A stretch of 64,000 nt of DNA, taken from NCBI GenBank assembly GCA_012934845.2, contig WNNJ02002652.1, positions 186,001-250,000 of the forward strand, written 5' to 3'. The notes under the pieces are model-generated. The model saw only the letters and a list, made by a program, of their open reading frames with translations. It ran no database searches and was not told where the DNA came from. How positions within the stretch are numbered: position 1 is the stretch's first letter; the number at the start of each line of letters is the position of its first letter. Below, one piece after another: positions 22,245 to 31,974 of the stretch. The stretch is from Pomphorhynchus laevis. Its lineage: Eukaryota; Acanthocephala; Palaeacanthocephala; Echinorhynchida; Pomphorhynchidae. A program made the translations under genes and the position numbers.

Positions 22245-24704
22245 TCACGGCCTCAGGTCCAGAGGGATCTGAGCCCCTCGGCCGCACCAGCGCGCCGCCC
22301 TCTGACTGAACCATTCGGGGTCTCTCACACACCTAAGAGTCCAGTCAAGGCGGACTATGGTTGGTAATCTCGAGATGAGGAGCTTGAGAAACCTTAGTCT
22401 TTGTTCTGGGGGACGTCCTCGTGAGAAGAAGACTAATCCCGAGATAGCCCAAGTACCCCAGAGGCGCACTTGGGTTATCCCATTCAATGACAGATGCTGG
22501 GCCCGTTTCAGAGCCCACCTAGCTTTCTTCAGGATACGTTTAAGTCTATCCAGGTCAGCTTTCGCCGACCAATTCACCGTAACGGTGAACCCCAGATATT
22601 TTACTCGACTCGTGAAGATGGGGAGTGGTTGATGCTGCAAAATGGAGGAGAGTGTAGAGAGTGCTAGTCTCTTAAGTTTCTTTTTGGTGGCAGGAACGCC
22701 ATTAAAGACAACCACCTGTGATTTTGAGGAGTTTAAAATAAGATTGGATGGGGGCAACTGATCTTTTAATCTTAAAAAGAAACGGCTGATGTCAGAGATT
22801 ACATCTTTGCACCTGCGTCCAGAGAACAAGGCTGTGGTATCATCAGCATATACCACTAGATGTTGATCACGTTTAAAATTCTTGAATAATACAATGGATG
22901 CAGCAAGATATAAGATAGGAGAAAGTGGGGATCCTTGAGGTACACCTGTAATAGGGTAGAACTGACGCGCATCAGGGTCGTCTTCATAGTAGAACCGCTT
23001 GGTGTACAACAATATCTCCACCCTGTTAACAATTCTCGCAGGCAACCCGAGGGACCTGAGAGAGGAGATAACGAAGGGAATGGAGATCCGGTCAAATGCA
23101 GCTGAAAAATCAAGAAAAACAGCCACAGCAAGCTGATGACTATTATCCTGACAAAACTGATGCACTTCACCAATTGCTGAATGGACCGAGCGCCCTTTGA
23201 CAAACCCATGAAAACTCGGTGGGATCAAATTACGCCTACATAAATGAACGCGGATTCTACGCGCAAGCGCTTTCTCGTAGATGGATATGAGGGCGTTTTG
23301 AATCGAGATGGGCCGCAGATCTTTAGGACAAGTGATTAATCTCTTTTTAGGTAAAAAAACTCGACGGCTGATGTTGATTTCCGCTATGTCAGACGGGGAG
23401 GCTAATAGCATTGTGATAGCGACCTCCTTTCTCTGACTGTATGTCAAAAGCTGACAGACACGAGTGGTGAGTGGCGCGTGGGATTTGGAGGTGCCCGGGA
23501 GTGGTCCCCAGGAGTTAAGGATATCTGTAACAGACAAGTCCCTACTCCTGAAGTCACACCAAGGCGGGATTGGTTGGGGAGAATGAGTGGCTCCATAATT
23601 GTGTAAGGAAAGTGACTCCTCTAAAACTTTGTCAAGGCCTATGCTACCAATCCAAACCAAGGCTCTATCCTTCCAGCAAACAAATTTCTCTTTCTTGAAT
23701 ATCTTCCAGAAGGAAGCCTGAGAAGGGTTTTGGTGAGCAATGCTTGCCCTATCCCTGCTCAGCTGGAGCCTATATCTAGAGCTCCAATATTCATTCGAGA
23801 GGATATGTCTGGCGGAAACAGAGAGATTGGGAAGGTGCAACATTTTAGCTAGGACCTTGAGCTTTGTTGGAGTAGGATTGTATATTCGACCTTTATAGGT
23901 AGTCGAAAGGATCGCGGTAGCTTGCGATGAGAGGTAGGAATTAAATTCGGTCAAACTCTCAATTCCAATTCTGGGGAAGAGTTGGATAGCTGCCTGAAAG
24001 AAGGCCACTCTAATAGGATCAAAGTGAAACCTTCTTCTAAGCAAAGTATCGTCCTCTAGCCGCCAGCGAATTAGGTCATGAGAGGTGGTCTGTTGTTGAC
24101 GCGACTGCTCGGTGCAAATGGGTTTCAACAACCACATCTTATGTAGCAGTAATATGTCGAGGAGAGAATTTGTTGTAGAGCAATGAAAGGTTGGGGAAGG
24201 TGGTTTATGAATAAGATAGTCGATCCTTGCTCTGCGGAGTGCTGCATTAATCCAACGACCAGTTCTGTCGTTGAAGTCACCAAGTAACATGTCATAACCG
24301 CTCCCCAATATTTGATCCAGGAGGTCACGGTTTTTGTGAATTTCTCCTGGCCGAATATAGACATTGGCTATGCTTATACGCTTACCGTTCTTACAAAGTG
24401 ATATAGCTAAACAAGATAGGGCTGGACAAGAGTAGTTTAATAGGAGGGATGATCTTAAGGAGCTTTTTACTAGGGTTAAAAGACCTTGTGATGAAGAGGA
24501 GTGAGGGGGGGTTATGTAAGGAGTAAAGTGGGTGTATATGTGCTTAGGGATAAATCGAGTAATATCCTGGGGGAGACGGATAGACCGCGTCTCCTGAAGG
24601 ACTATAACATCTGCATCTCTACCAGATAGAAGGCTAAGGGCGGAAGCACCTCCCGAATTCCACTGAAGGATATTCAGTGAAAAAGGTCCTTGATTACTTC
24701 CCAT
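22245..24704 (-). CDS. LINE ORF2: APE endonuclease plus reverse transcriptase (819 aa)
   Basis: Intact 819-residue frame. The N-terminal APE-type endonuclease has LQWN (N16), LQET (E38), GDFN (D143) and a TTSHDLI motif near residue 210. It nicks the target to prime reverse transcription. The RT domain spans about residues 450-700: RRVFLPKK, DLRPISIQNALISIYEKALA, FLDFSAAFDRIS, GVPQGSPLSPILYLAAS and catalytic YADDT near residue 615. The C-terminal region is rich in W, L and R, has no RNase H, and ends IPLDLRP. The frame is short for an APE-type ORF2 and lacks the usual GPDG just before RT, so a small in-frame deletion in the linker is possible. The start ATG is 34 bp after the ORF1 stop. A truncated relative lies at 18.8-20.3 kb. 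Confidence 0.9.
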   Translation of the reverse strand: MGSNQGPFSLNILQWNSGGASALSLLSGRDADVIVLQETRSIRLPQDITRFIPKHIYTHFTPYITPPHSSSSQGLLTLVKSSLRSSLLLNYSCPALSCLAISLCKNGKRISIANVYIRPGEIHKNRDLLDQILGSGYDMLLGDFNDRTGRWINAALRRARIDYLIHKPPSPTFHCSTTNSLLDILLLHKMWLLKPICTEQSRQQQTTSHDLIRWRLEDDTLLRRRFHFDPIRVAFFQAAIQLFPRIGIESLTEFNSYLSSQATAILSTTYKGRIYNPTPTKLKVLAKMLHLPNLSVSARHILSNEYWSSRYRLQLSRDRASIAHQNPSQASFWKIFKKEKFVCWKDRALVWIGSIGLDKVLEESLSLHNYGATHSPQPIPPWCDFRSRDLSVTDILNSWGPLPGTSKSHAPLTTRVCQLLTYSQRKEVAITMLLASPSDIAEINISRRVFLPKKRLITCPKDLRPISIQNALISIYEKALARRIRVHLCRRNLIPPSFHGFVKGRSVHSAIGEVHQFCQDNSHQLAVAVFLDFSAAFDRISIPFVISSLRSLGLPARIVNRVEILLYTKRFYYEDDPDARQFYPITGVPQGSPLSPILYLAASIVLFKNFKRDQHLVVYADDTTALFSGRRCKDVISDISRFFLRLKDQLPPSNLILNSSKSQVVVFNGVPATKKKLKRLALSTLSSILQHQPLPIFTSRVKYLGFTVTVNWSAKADLDRLKRILKKARWALKRAQHLSLNGITQVRLWGTWAISGLVFFSRGRPPEQRLRFLKLLISRLPTIVRLDWTLRCVRDPEWFSQRAARWCGRGAQIPLDLRP

Positions 24705-24738
24705 TGCGTAAGTGTTACCGAAGTGGGACGCCCTCCAC

Positions 24739-25943
24739 CTAGTCGCAACTAGAGGCGGAAAAGTCGCCTTTACCGCTTCCCGTCACGACAAATGGAGTCG
24801 CTTGCCCACGGGCGATATCTTCATTTCCCTCGTTAGCCATAGCCCAGATCGAATCCTTCCGAGCAAGCTTTAGAGCGGCTATGCTTAGCGCTGACCCGTT
24901 TCGTTTCTTAGATTTTGGTGGCTTCTTAATATTGTTGGTCTTCCCAGAAGGAGGAGAACGGAAGGATTCCGCTAATTGACCCACCAATTTTTGGACCAAT
25001 TTTTCAAGTTGAATCATTGATGCCTGATGCTGCTTTTCAATAAGTTTAAGAATTTCTGTGTCCGGCATCCTGTCGTCATTCTTGTTAGACGATACAGCTT
25101 CCACGAAGCTAGTCGGTTTTGCTGTTACACCCCTGTGTCTCTTTTGGTACGCCTTAAAGATTTTACATTTTTTTGACCATGCGGGGTGCTCACCACCGCA
25201 GTTTGCGCAAAATGGCTTACTTTCACACTTCTCAGGATGTATAGCAGTTGTACCACACACGCCGCACTTATGTGGTAAAGAACATCCAGTGGACCAATGC
25301 CCCCACTGATGACAATTGTTGCAGTGAGGGTACGTTAGTGAGTCGGTTTCGATTATTGAAAATCTCAAATTATACCCCATAAAAGGATTGCATGTTGAAA
25401 TCGATAGTTTTTGAGCTTCATCAACCGGGGCATTGCAGAACGCAACGGGAATGGGGAAGCCTTTAATCCCTTTTATAAAGCGCACGTTAGAGATTTTGTA
25501 ATCAGTTTCTAGGGCTGATATATCTTCTTCTGAAATGAATGTGGGCATATTATTTATCTTTATTGTTGCCAGGATTGGTTTGGAAGCAATTATGCCTTGT
25601 TCCGAATGCTCTTTTTTAAAGTAGTCTACGTACGACATTGCGAGATCAGGAGTGCAGAATGAGATTTTAATCTCAGATTCATAATATTTAATCGCATTGA
25701 ACAATATCCTTTTTTAAATTGATGAGCAAAGCCTCTTATAAAAACATTGAACATGTTCTGCCTTTCCAGAGGCACCAAAAGTCTGATAATCACCAGGTTG
25801 GATAATTTTGGTACCGGGGGAAGTTCACCCTCCTGAATATATTCAAGAGAACCTAAATCTCCACTTACCTCGTTTATTGCATTGGCAGGAAAATTAGTTT
25901 TCATTGAGTTCTTTGAACGCTCCGACATGCTAAATTTACTCAT
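24739..25943 (-). CDS. LINE ORF1: nucleic-acid-binding protein with zinc knuckles (frame break)
   Basis: About 400 residues starting MSKFSMSERSK at 25943. After a central domain, three Cys/His clusters lie at about 25190-25350: CNNCHQWGHWSTGC (C-x2-C-x4-H-x4-C), CGVCGTTAIHPEKC and CANCGGEHPAWSKKC. These are typical of jockey/I-type ORF1 proteins that package element RNA. A Lys-rich tail with KPPKSKKRNG follows. The frame changes at an A6 run (T6 at 25710-25715 on the plus strand); one lost A explains it. Could also be a sequencing or assembly error, given the intact ORF2. Confidence 0.82.
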
Positions 25944-26363
25944 TTTGCAGTAAAATTTTTTTGGAGGAAAATGCTTGTGCAAAGTAAAAAAAAAAAAAAA
26001 AAGTAAAAACAAAACACATTAGCAAATTATACAACGTACAGGGAATTCTAAGTTAGCAAAGTATGACCATCGTTGCCGTTCATTGTTGGTTTGTTTGTCA
26101 AATTTATATTGTTTATTTTATTTTTCGCAGCCTGATGTCGAGTTCAAATGAGAGCACTGATGGATACTCAAAATTTAAAGTGTGTCCAATTGCAATTACG
26201 TGAAAATGGTTTCAATTACCATTATTTCAATTTCAATTATTTTTTTTGAAAATGGTTTCAATTACCTTTAAAATGGTTTCGCTTGGAAACCGAAATATTG
26301 GTTTTAACAACAATAATGTTTTGTTGGCGGATGTTTTTTTCTTCTTTCAACAATATAAACTCT

Positions 26364-26386
26364 ATTCATTGTACTACGTAACATTT
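26364..26386. repeat. Target-site duplication, right copy (23 bp)
   Basis: Exact partner of 22036-22058. To its right, host sequence continues with AAGAAATTAT, as in LRR copy B near 48310-48330. Confidence 0.85.
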
Positions 26387-27040
26387 ATTTAGCGAAACCC
26401 AAGAAATTATCTACTATGTAATTTCTTTGCAAAACCGTGGTATACCAACGGCATTTTTCTAATTGTTTTAAATTTACCTTAAAACATCAAAAGTTGATTT
26501 AAAATTTTATTGTAAATAAATAAGGTCTTTGCTTTAGTATTATTATGCTTTTAAGACGTAAACAAATGTGAAATAAAAATATTTTTTTACAAGACGCATC
26601 CTAGCTTATTTTATTTGACTTATTGTTCAATTTGAACTCATTATTACTTGCAAGCCATTATTTATTTCATTCAGTTTCCGGATATTCTGAGTAAACAATA
26701 TTTTGCCTAATAGATGATAAAATAAACTTAAAGATATTGCGAAAAGAATTTCCAAGAAATTACCTATTTAATATGCACGTAAACAAATAAATACGTATAT
26801 GAATAAATCCGATCAATTAACTGAGATTTTATATTTGGAAATATTTAAATCTTAAATAAAATTTCAATTCGGAATTATTAAAAATTCTTATAAATTACAT
26901 GAAAGTTCCTTTTATTGAAACCATTTTACATCTATCAGATGTATAATATGATGGGATTATGTTTAAAATTACTTAATTAAAGCGTGAAAGCTGTCTATTA
27001 CAATAACGGATAATTTATAAATAATGTTGATGCTTTTTAG

Positions 27041-27112
27041 ACAAGTTCACATTACTAGTATATGTGGTATTACAACTAGAAATTGTCTTTGTAGCGGTGA
27101 AGAGCTCATGCG
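27041..27112 (+). CDS. LRR-array end exon with cysteines (copy C)
   Basis: 72 bp, acceptor TGCTTTTTAG, donor GTATGTT. It encodes a segment with SICGITTRNC. The homologue in copy B (41389-41460) shares QVH.TS.CGITTRNC, and many differences between them are synonymous. The paired Cys suggest a C-terminal LRR cap, but this is inference. Confidence 0.68.
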
Positions 27113-27114
27113 GT

Positions 27115-27600
27115 ATGTTCTGATTACGTTATCTAAATTCGTAAAGCATTTGTTAATCATCTTTCTTTATCATATGCACATACTGGGAGTTAATCTAGAA
27201 TTAATAAAATTCTGTAGTTTGAGTTGAAAGCATTTTATTGAACAATTGAATTTTGAAAATGGTTTTTATTCTTTCGCTGTTCACTATCAAATTGTAGTGC
27301 AAGTTTTAGGATAATGTTTTAAAAAGTTATTAAATTAGGCACACGTGAGTTTGTTACAGCTTTCTTAGTTTGACAATATACTCGAAAACTGTAATCCTGT
27401 CAAAACCAACAGCGTGTCCATTATTTTAGACAACTAATTGTTTATACATTAACTTAATGTTTCTAATTACTCAAATTATTCCAAAAAGAAAAACTGATTT
27501 GTTAATTTTTAGAATTTAACTGGTTATTGAGATGTTTTGTCATTATTTGACAACCTGCTTTTTGAACAATTGAATTTTTAAAAGTGTTTTTTAATCTGCT
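27115..27600. other. No exon confirmed; conserved with copy B
   Basis: 27240-27420 aligns (inverted) with 41160-41350 of LRR copy B, but no shared open frame survives in both. It may hold a decayed downstream exon. Confidence 0.4.
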
Positions 27601-29000
27601 TGCGGTTAGTTTTTAAAAGTGTTTTGGATCCAATGATTGTAACCCTTTAATCAAAGATATAGATGCAGCAACAAAAGCCACCATAAATACCAGATCGCCC
27701 TGCGTGAATCCTTCTTTTGAATATGTTATATCCTTATCAAACGATAATGAACTCGAGGTACCGTACACATTTTTTAGAAACACTGATAACCAACGACATA
27801 CATATTCTACGTTACGAAAAGCTAATTTCCTGTACAATCTGTTAAAAGCATTTTCAGCGTCCAACTGTAGCACACAATTCTTAGAATCCCGTTCGAATGC
27901 ATCGCCTACAGAATGTATCGCCTTTCAACTCCACTCTTCTAACCATAACATAGTTAATCACAGCCGGCAACAGCCTGCAAATCTTTGCATACTCTATACA
28001 ATATTATGTTTCCAATAATACGTCTAGATACTTCCCCAATGCCAATTGGACTCACGCCCGGCACTTATCCAATTGAACTAGTCGACTTGCTGTAAAAGCA
28101 TTTAGAGATCCAGCGGTCTTGTTCCTCGTCGCGAGCATTATGGCAAATTCTGCTATCGCGACAGCGAGTCGATCTGTTGGTTGTCCAAATGAGCAAAGCA
28201 ATATTTTCTATAATTGAGCATCAGTACCTGAGAGACCCGCTGCTCCAAGTGTACGCCTTGCGTCAGCTTTTATATCTTCGACTGAGATGTCATCAAAGCG
28301 TGCTGGATGATGATCGATAACATTCGGAAGTTGCTCAATGAGAAGATCTTCCTATGCCAATTCGGCCGAATTATGATGTAGACTCAATAGTTTCTCACGA
28401 ACATTTTGTGATCTAATCACATTTTCGAGACATAATATCCCATTCGATTTGCTTGGATTCGATAACAACTGTACTGCTGTAGTTATTTCGCGAATGCTCA
28501 TTAACTGAATGAATGATATGATCCATTTGGATTTAGTCTTCTTTACGGATGAATTGTGTTGCATCTGTAAATTTTGAATCACTCTAGCTTCATCAAAGAG
28601 ATCAACCATTCTTCCACCCCTCCATAACGATATGCAACGCTCTATAAGCTTTCTCTGTATACTAGTTTTGCGACTTTGCCCCTTTTGAAGAATTGGTTAA
28701 CACATGATTGTTGATAACTTCAGTTTATTATCCATTTGCAATGGATTGAATACACAATCGCTGTTTAGTTCTGCTAGCAAATTAATAAAATCAGAACTGG
28801 ATTTGCTCCTCGGGAGTACCATCAAATTAGGTCTCCACTTGATGACTTCTTAATAGCACTTGTTCAATAGAAGATCCCATAAAGGTCCATCACGTTAATT
28901 TATACATGCAACGTTTAAGGATGACCCATCTGTACAATTGGTAGTCCTTGTGTTATCAGTCAGTTGTTCGGCGTCGTGAGACGCAGCCGATTGTAAAGGT
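27600..29000 (-). mobile_element. Non-LTR element fragment (REL-type lineage), RT N-terminal half
   Basis: Minus strand. The N-terminal helical region is at about 28350-28610. GGFD-like ARFDDISVEDIKADA.RTLGAAGLSG and LLCSFGQPTDRLAVAIAEFA lie at 28100-28320. A PIG.GEV.RRIIG-like block is near 28040. RT fingers and palm start LQLDAENAFNRL, then SKEGFTQGD (27613-27873). It ends inside RT. There are several stops. Related to the plus-strand element at 32.0-33.8 kb, which carries the complementary C-terminal half. Confidence 0.7.
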
Positions 29001-29159
29001 TGACGATTTAAACTCAAAAAATCAACTGTCATATGAACTGCTCGATTTGTACAACTTTAGGCTAGTCAGTCACGGCACGACGCCCCTGATTTTGCGCACT
29101 TTCAACCTTTACAGCGTGCGGCGGAGCCGTTGCAGTAACCACACTGCGATACTTTTTTA

Positions 29160-29445
29160 TGTATAAGTTAAAATTACCTCTTTTAAAATTAAAAGAAAAA
29201 TGAATATAGTTAATTAGGAAAAACTGCTGATGACCTGATAACTGCAATACTATCATGTTTCGGTTTCAATTCCTAGACCCAACATAGCAGCAAAACATAG
29301 AAGCTATGCGAAATATTTAAAACAGCACAATTCCCGTTTTTCAGCTTGACGAATCAACATTGTTAGGAAATGAAACTTGGCTTTCGGTCTTTATAGTCAT
29401 GAACCAACAGACACATATGAATGAACAAAGGAACAAGGACATTTT
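29160..29445 (-). mobile_element. Penelope-like tail-related repeat, minus orientation
   Basis: Inverted copy of 40020-40380. Shared blocks are ACATAGAAGCTATGCGAAAT, CAGCACAATTCCCG and AGCTTGACGA. It also carries the CTGATGACC and TAGACCCAACATAGC segments of the Penelope-like 3' tail. It ends where the satellite array begins. Confidence 0.6.
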
Positions 29446-29462
29446 CAGGGATTTTTCAGGAA

Positions 29463-31190
29463 TATTAATCATCAAAAAGATTAATCATCGACAAGATTAA
29501 TCTTCGACAAGTTTAATCTTCGATAAGTTTAATCATCGATAAGATTTATCTTATATAAGATTAATCATCGAAAATATTAATTATCGATTAGATTAATTAT
29601 CGGTAAGATTAATCATCGATATGATTAATCTTCGATAAGATTGAACTTCGATAAGATAAATCTTCGAAAAGATTAATAATAAATAAGATTAATCATCGAT
29701 AACATTAATCATAGATAAGATTAATAATCGATAAGATTGATCATCGATTAGATTAATCTTATCTATAAGATTAATCATAAATAAGATAAATCATCGATAA
29801 CATTAATCATAGATAAGATTGATCATCGATAAGATTAATAATCGATACGATCAATCATCAATAAGATTAATCATCGATAAGATTAATCATCGATAAGATT
29901 AATCATCGATAAGATTAATCATCGATAAGATAAATCATCGATAAGATTAATCGTCGATAAGATTAATCATCGATAAGATTAATAATCGATAAGATTAATC
30001 ATCGATAAGATTAATCATCGATAAGATTAATCGTCGATAAGATTAATCATCGATGAGATTAATAATCGATAAGATTAATAATCGATGAGATTAATCATCG
30101 ATTAGATTAATCTTATCGATAAGATTAATAATCGATAAGATTAATCATCGATGAGATTAATCATCGATTAGATTAATCATCGATAAGATTAATCGTCGAT
30201 AAGATTAATCATCGATGAGATTAATAATCGATAAGATTAATAATCGATAAGTTTAATAATCGATACGATTAATCATCGATAAGATTAATCATCGATGAGA
30301 TTAATCATCGATTAGATAATTCTTATCGATAAGATTTATAATCGATAAGATTAATAATCGACAAGATTAATAATCGATAAGATTAATCATCGATAAGATT
30401 AATCATCGATTAGATTAATCTTATCGATAAGATTTATAATCGATAAGATTAGTCATCGATAAGATTAATCATCGATAAGATTAATCATCGATAAGATTAA
30501 TCATCGATAAGATTAATCATCGATAAGATTAATCATCGATAAGATTAATAATCGATAAGATTAATAATCGATAAGATTAATAATCGATAAGATTAATAAT
30601 CGATAAGATTAATCATCGATAAGATTAATCATCGATAAGATTAATCATCGATAAGATTAATCATCGATGAGATTAATCGTCGATAAGATTAATATTCGAC
30701 GAGATTAATAATCGATAAGATTAATAATCGATACGATTAATAATCGATAAGATTTATCATCAATAAGATTAATCATCGATAAGATTAATCATCGATAAAA
30801 TTAATCATCGATAAGATTAATCGTTTATAAGATTAATCATCGATGAGATTAATAATCGATAAGATTAATAATCGATAAGATTAATAATCGATAAGATTAA
30901 TAATCGATAAGATTAATCATCGATAAGATTAATCATCGATAAGATTAATCATCGATAAGATTAATAATCGATAAGATTAATAATCGATAAGATTAATCAT
31001 CGATAAGATTAATCATCGATAAGATTAATCATCGATAAGATTAATCATCGATAAATTAATCATCGTAAGATTCCACATATGATAAGATTAATGTGATAAA
31101 TTATACATTATTAATAATGTATTGTAATTCAAAGATTAATCATCGATAAGATTAATCATCGATAAGATTAATCATCGATAAGATTAATCA
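29463..31190. repeat. 16-bp satellite array, unit GATAAGATTAATCATC
   Basis: About 105 tandem units. Main variants are AATCATCG, AATAATCG and AATCGTCG, with GATAAG, GATGAG or GATTAG. Higher-order blocks of several variant units recur (about 30030-30085, 30190-30247 and 30817-30880). Short inverted junctions ATTAATCTTATCGATAAGAT recur near 29752, 30107 and 30417. An unrelated 65-bp AT-rich stretch interrupts it at about 31068-31132. The array lies between oppositely oriented pieces of REL-type elements. Confidence 0.92.
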
Positions 31191-31974
31191 TGTATTCTGT
31201 CTTTACCGGAACTGTTTCTTAGTTTTAATTTGTACGCTTAAAAGTAAAAAACAGCGCATATTGAAGCTAAATATTACTTAATTAACTTCTTTACCAAATA
31301 ATCATTTTGTTTAGCTAAACATTACTTAGATGCTATAATGATTAAATAACTTTGTTATATTTAGAATTCTTTCGCGGTATACAATTATTTGATTACAATC
31401 AAATTATTGATTTTTTATCACTCTATTGAGAGCACTTTTTATTATCTAAATATATTTATATTACTAAGCACTTAATTATATAACACCGTACAATATTTTA
31501 TATATTTTATATCCGAAATTTTATATTCGAATTTAAAACTTTTAAAATGTCAATGATTTGTTTCTAGTTCGTTCAAAGGCTTGAAAATTGAGTTGACATA
31601 CCAAGATACTAAACATTTACGAATACGATAAACTTTTAACGACTTTTTATTCTAAATCTAACGAAAATTAACTTTTGTTTCTATCTTTGTTCTAACTGTT
31701 CTTTAGTCTGTACACTTAAAAGTTAAATAGAACTGTTCGCATCTCAAAATTTATTTTGTACTATTTTGTCATAAAATACTTGATAAATTTCCACCGTTGC
31801 AATGTCAGCAAATTATAATTTCTAGCATGATAATTATAATCATCCTTGAAGATCATTTTCAAGGATGGTTTAAAAGAACAAATGATTTTGTCGATTTCAG
31901 CCAGAGGTAAGTTAAAACGCTACTTTTTATTAAAAAATGAAAAATTTGTGATTATAATAAAGAATTTAAATCTA
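31191..31974. other. No gene seen
   Basis: AT-rich. Two diverged copies of a short repeat (31196-31260 and 31685-31745; TGTACxCTTAAAAGT) and a region (31660-31740) matching 40380-40460 in inverse orientation. No exon recognised. Confidence 0.4.

Larger units (their letters stand above)
22059..26363 (-). mobile_element. Near-complete two-ORF APE-type LINE, young insertion
   Basis: Flanked by a perfect 23-bp direct repeat. In minus orientation: 5' UTR (about 26363-25944, with an A-rich run near 26000), ORF1 (25943-24739), a 34-bp spacer, ORF2 (24704-22245), and a 3' UTR ending in an (ACTT)n-like tail at about 22117-22132. A further stretch after the tail includes a 28-bp exact inverted copy of its own 5' UTR sequence (22061-22088 versus 26276-26303). 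ORF2 is uninterrupted. ORF1 has one frame break. The protein layout (CCHC-knuckle ORF1; APE plus RT without RNase H) fits the jockey/I-like part of the LINE tree; exact clade not assigned. Confidence 0.88.
16314..27112 (+). other. LRR gene copy C (plus strand), partial
   Basis: Plus-strand exons with the same architecture as copies A and B: 16314-16376, 17140-17205, 21615-21686, 21734-21802 and 27041-27112. The last three are direct homologues of exons in A or B. Intron sequence around 21530-22058 and 26387-27400 aligns with copies A/B in inverse orientation. The two upstream exons have no close counterpart and may belong to the same gene or to another LRR gene. Three LINE pieces interrupt the copy (18.8-20.3, 20.4-21.5 and 22.06-26.36 kb). 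Confidence 0.6.

Noticed and set aside
22357-22632. 91-codon plus-strand frame
   Set aside because: Antisense shadow of the intact LINE ORF2. A similar shadow appears over the truncated copy at 19.8-20.1 kb, as expected.
22061-26303. DNA transposon with 28-bp terminal inverted repeats hosting the LINE
   Set aside because: The 23-bp direct repeats lie outside both 28-bp arms, and the right arm lies within the LINE 5' UTR. A single LINE insertion with an inverted extra piece is simpler.
29463-31190. CRISPR-like array
   Set aside because: A contiguous 16-bp satellite without unique spacers, in a eukaryotic genome.
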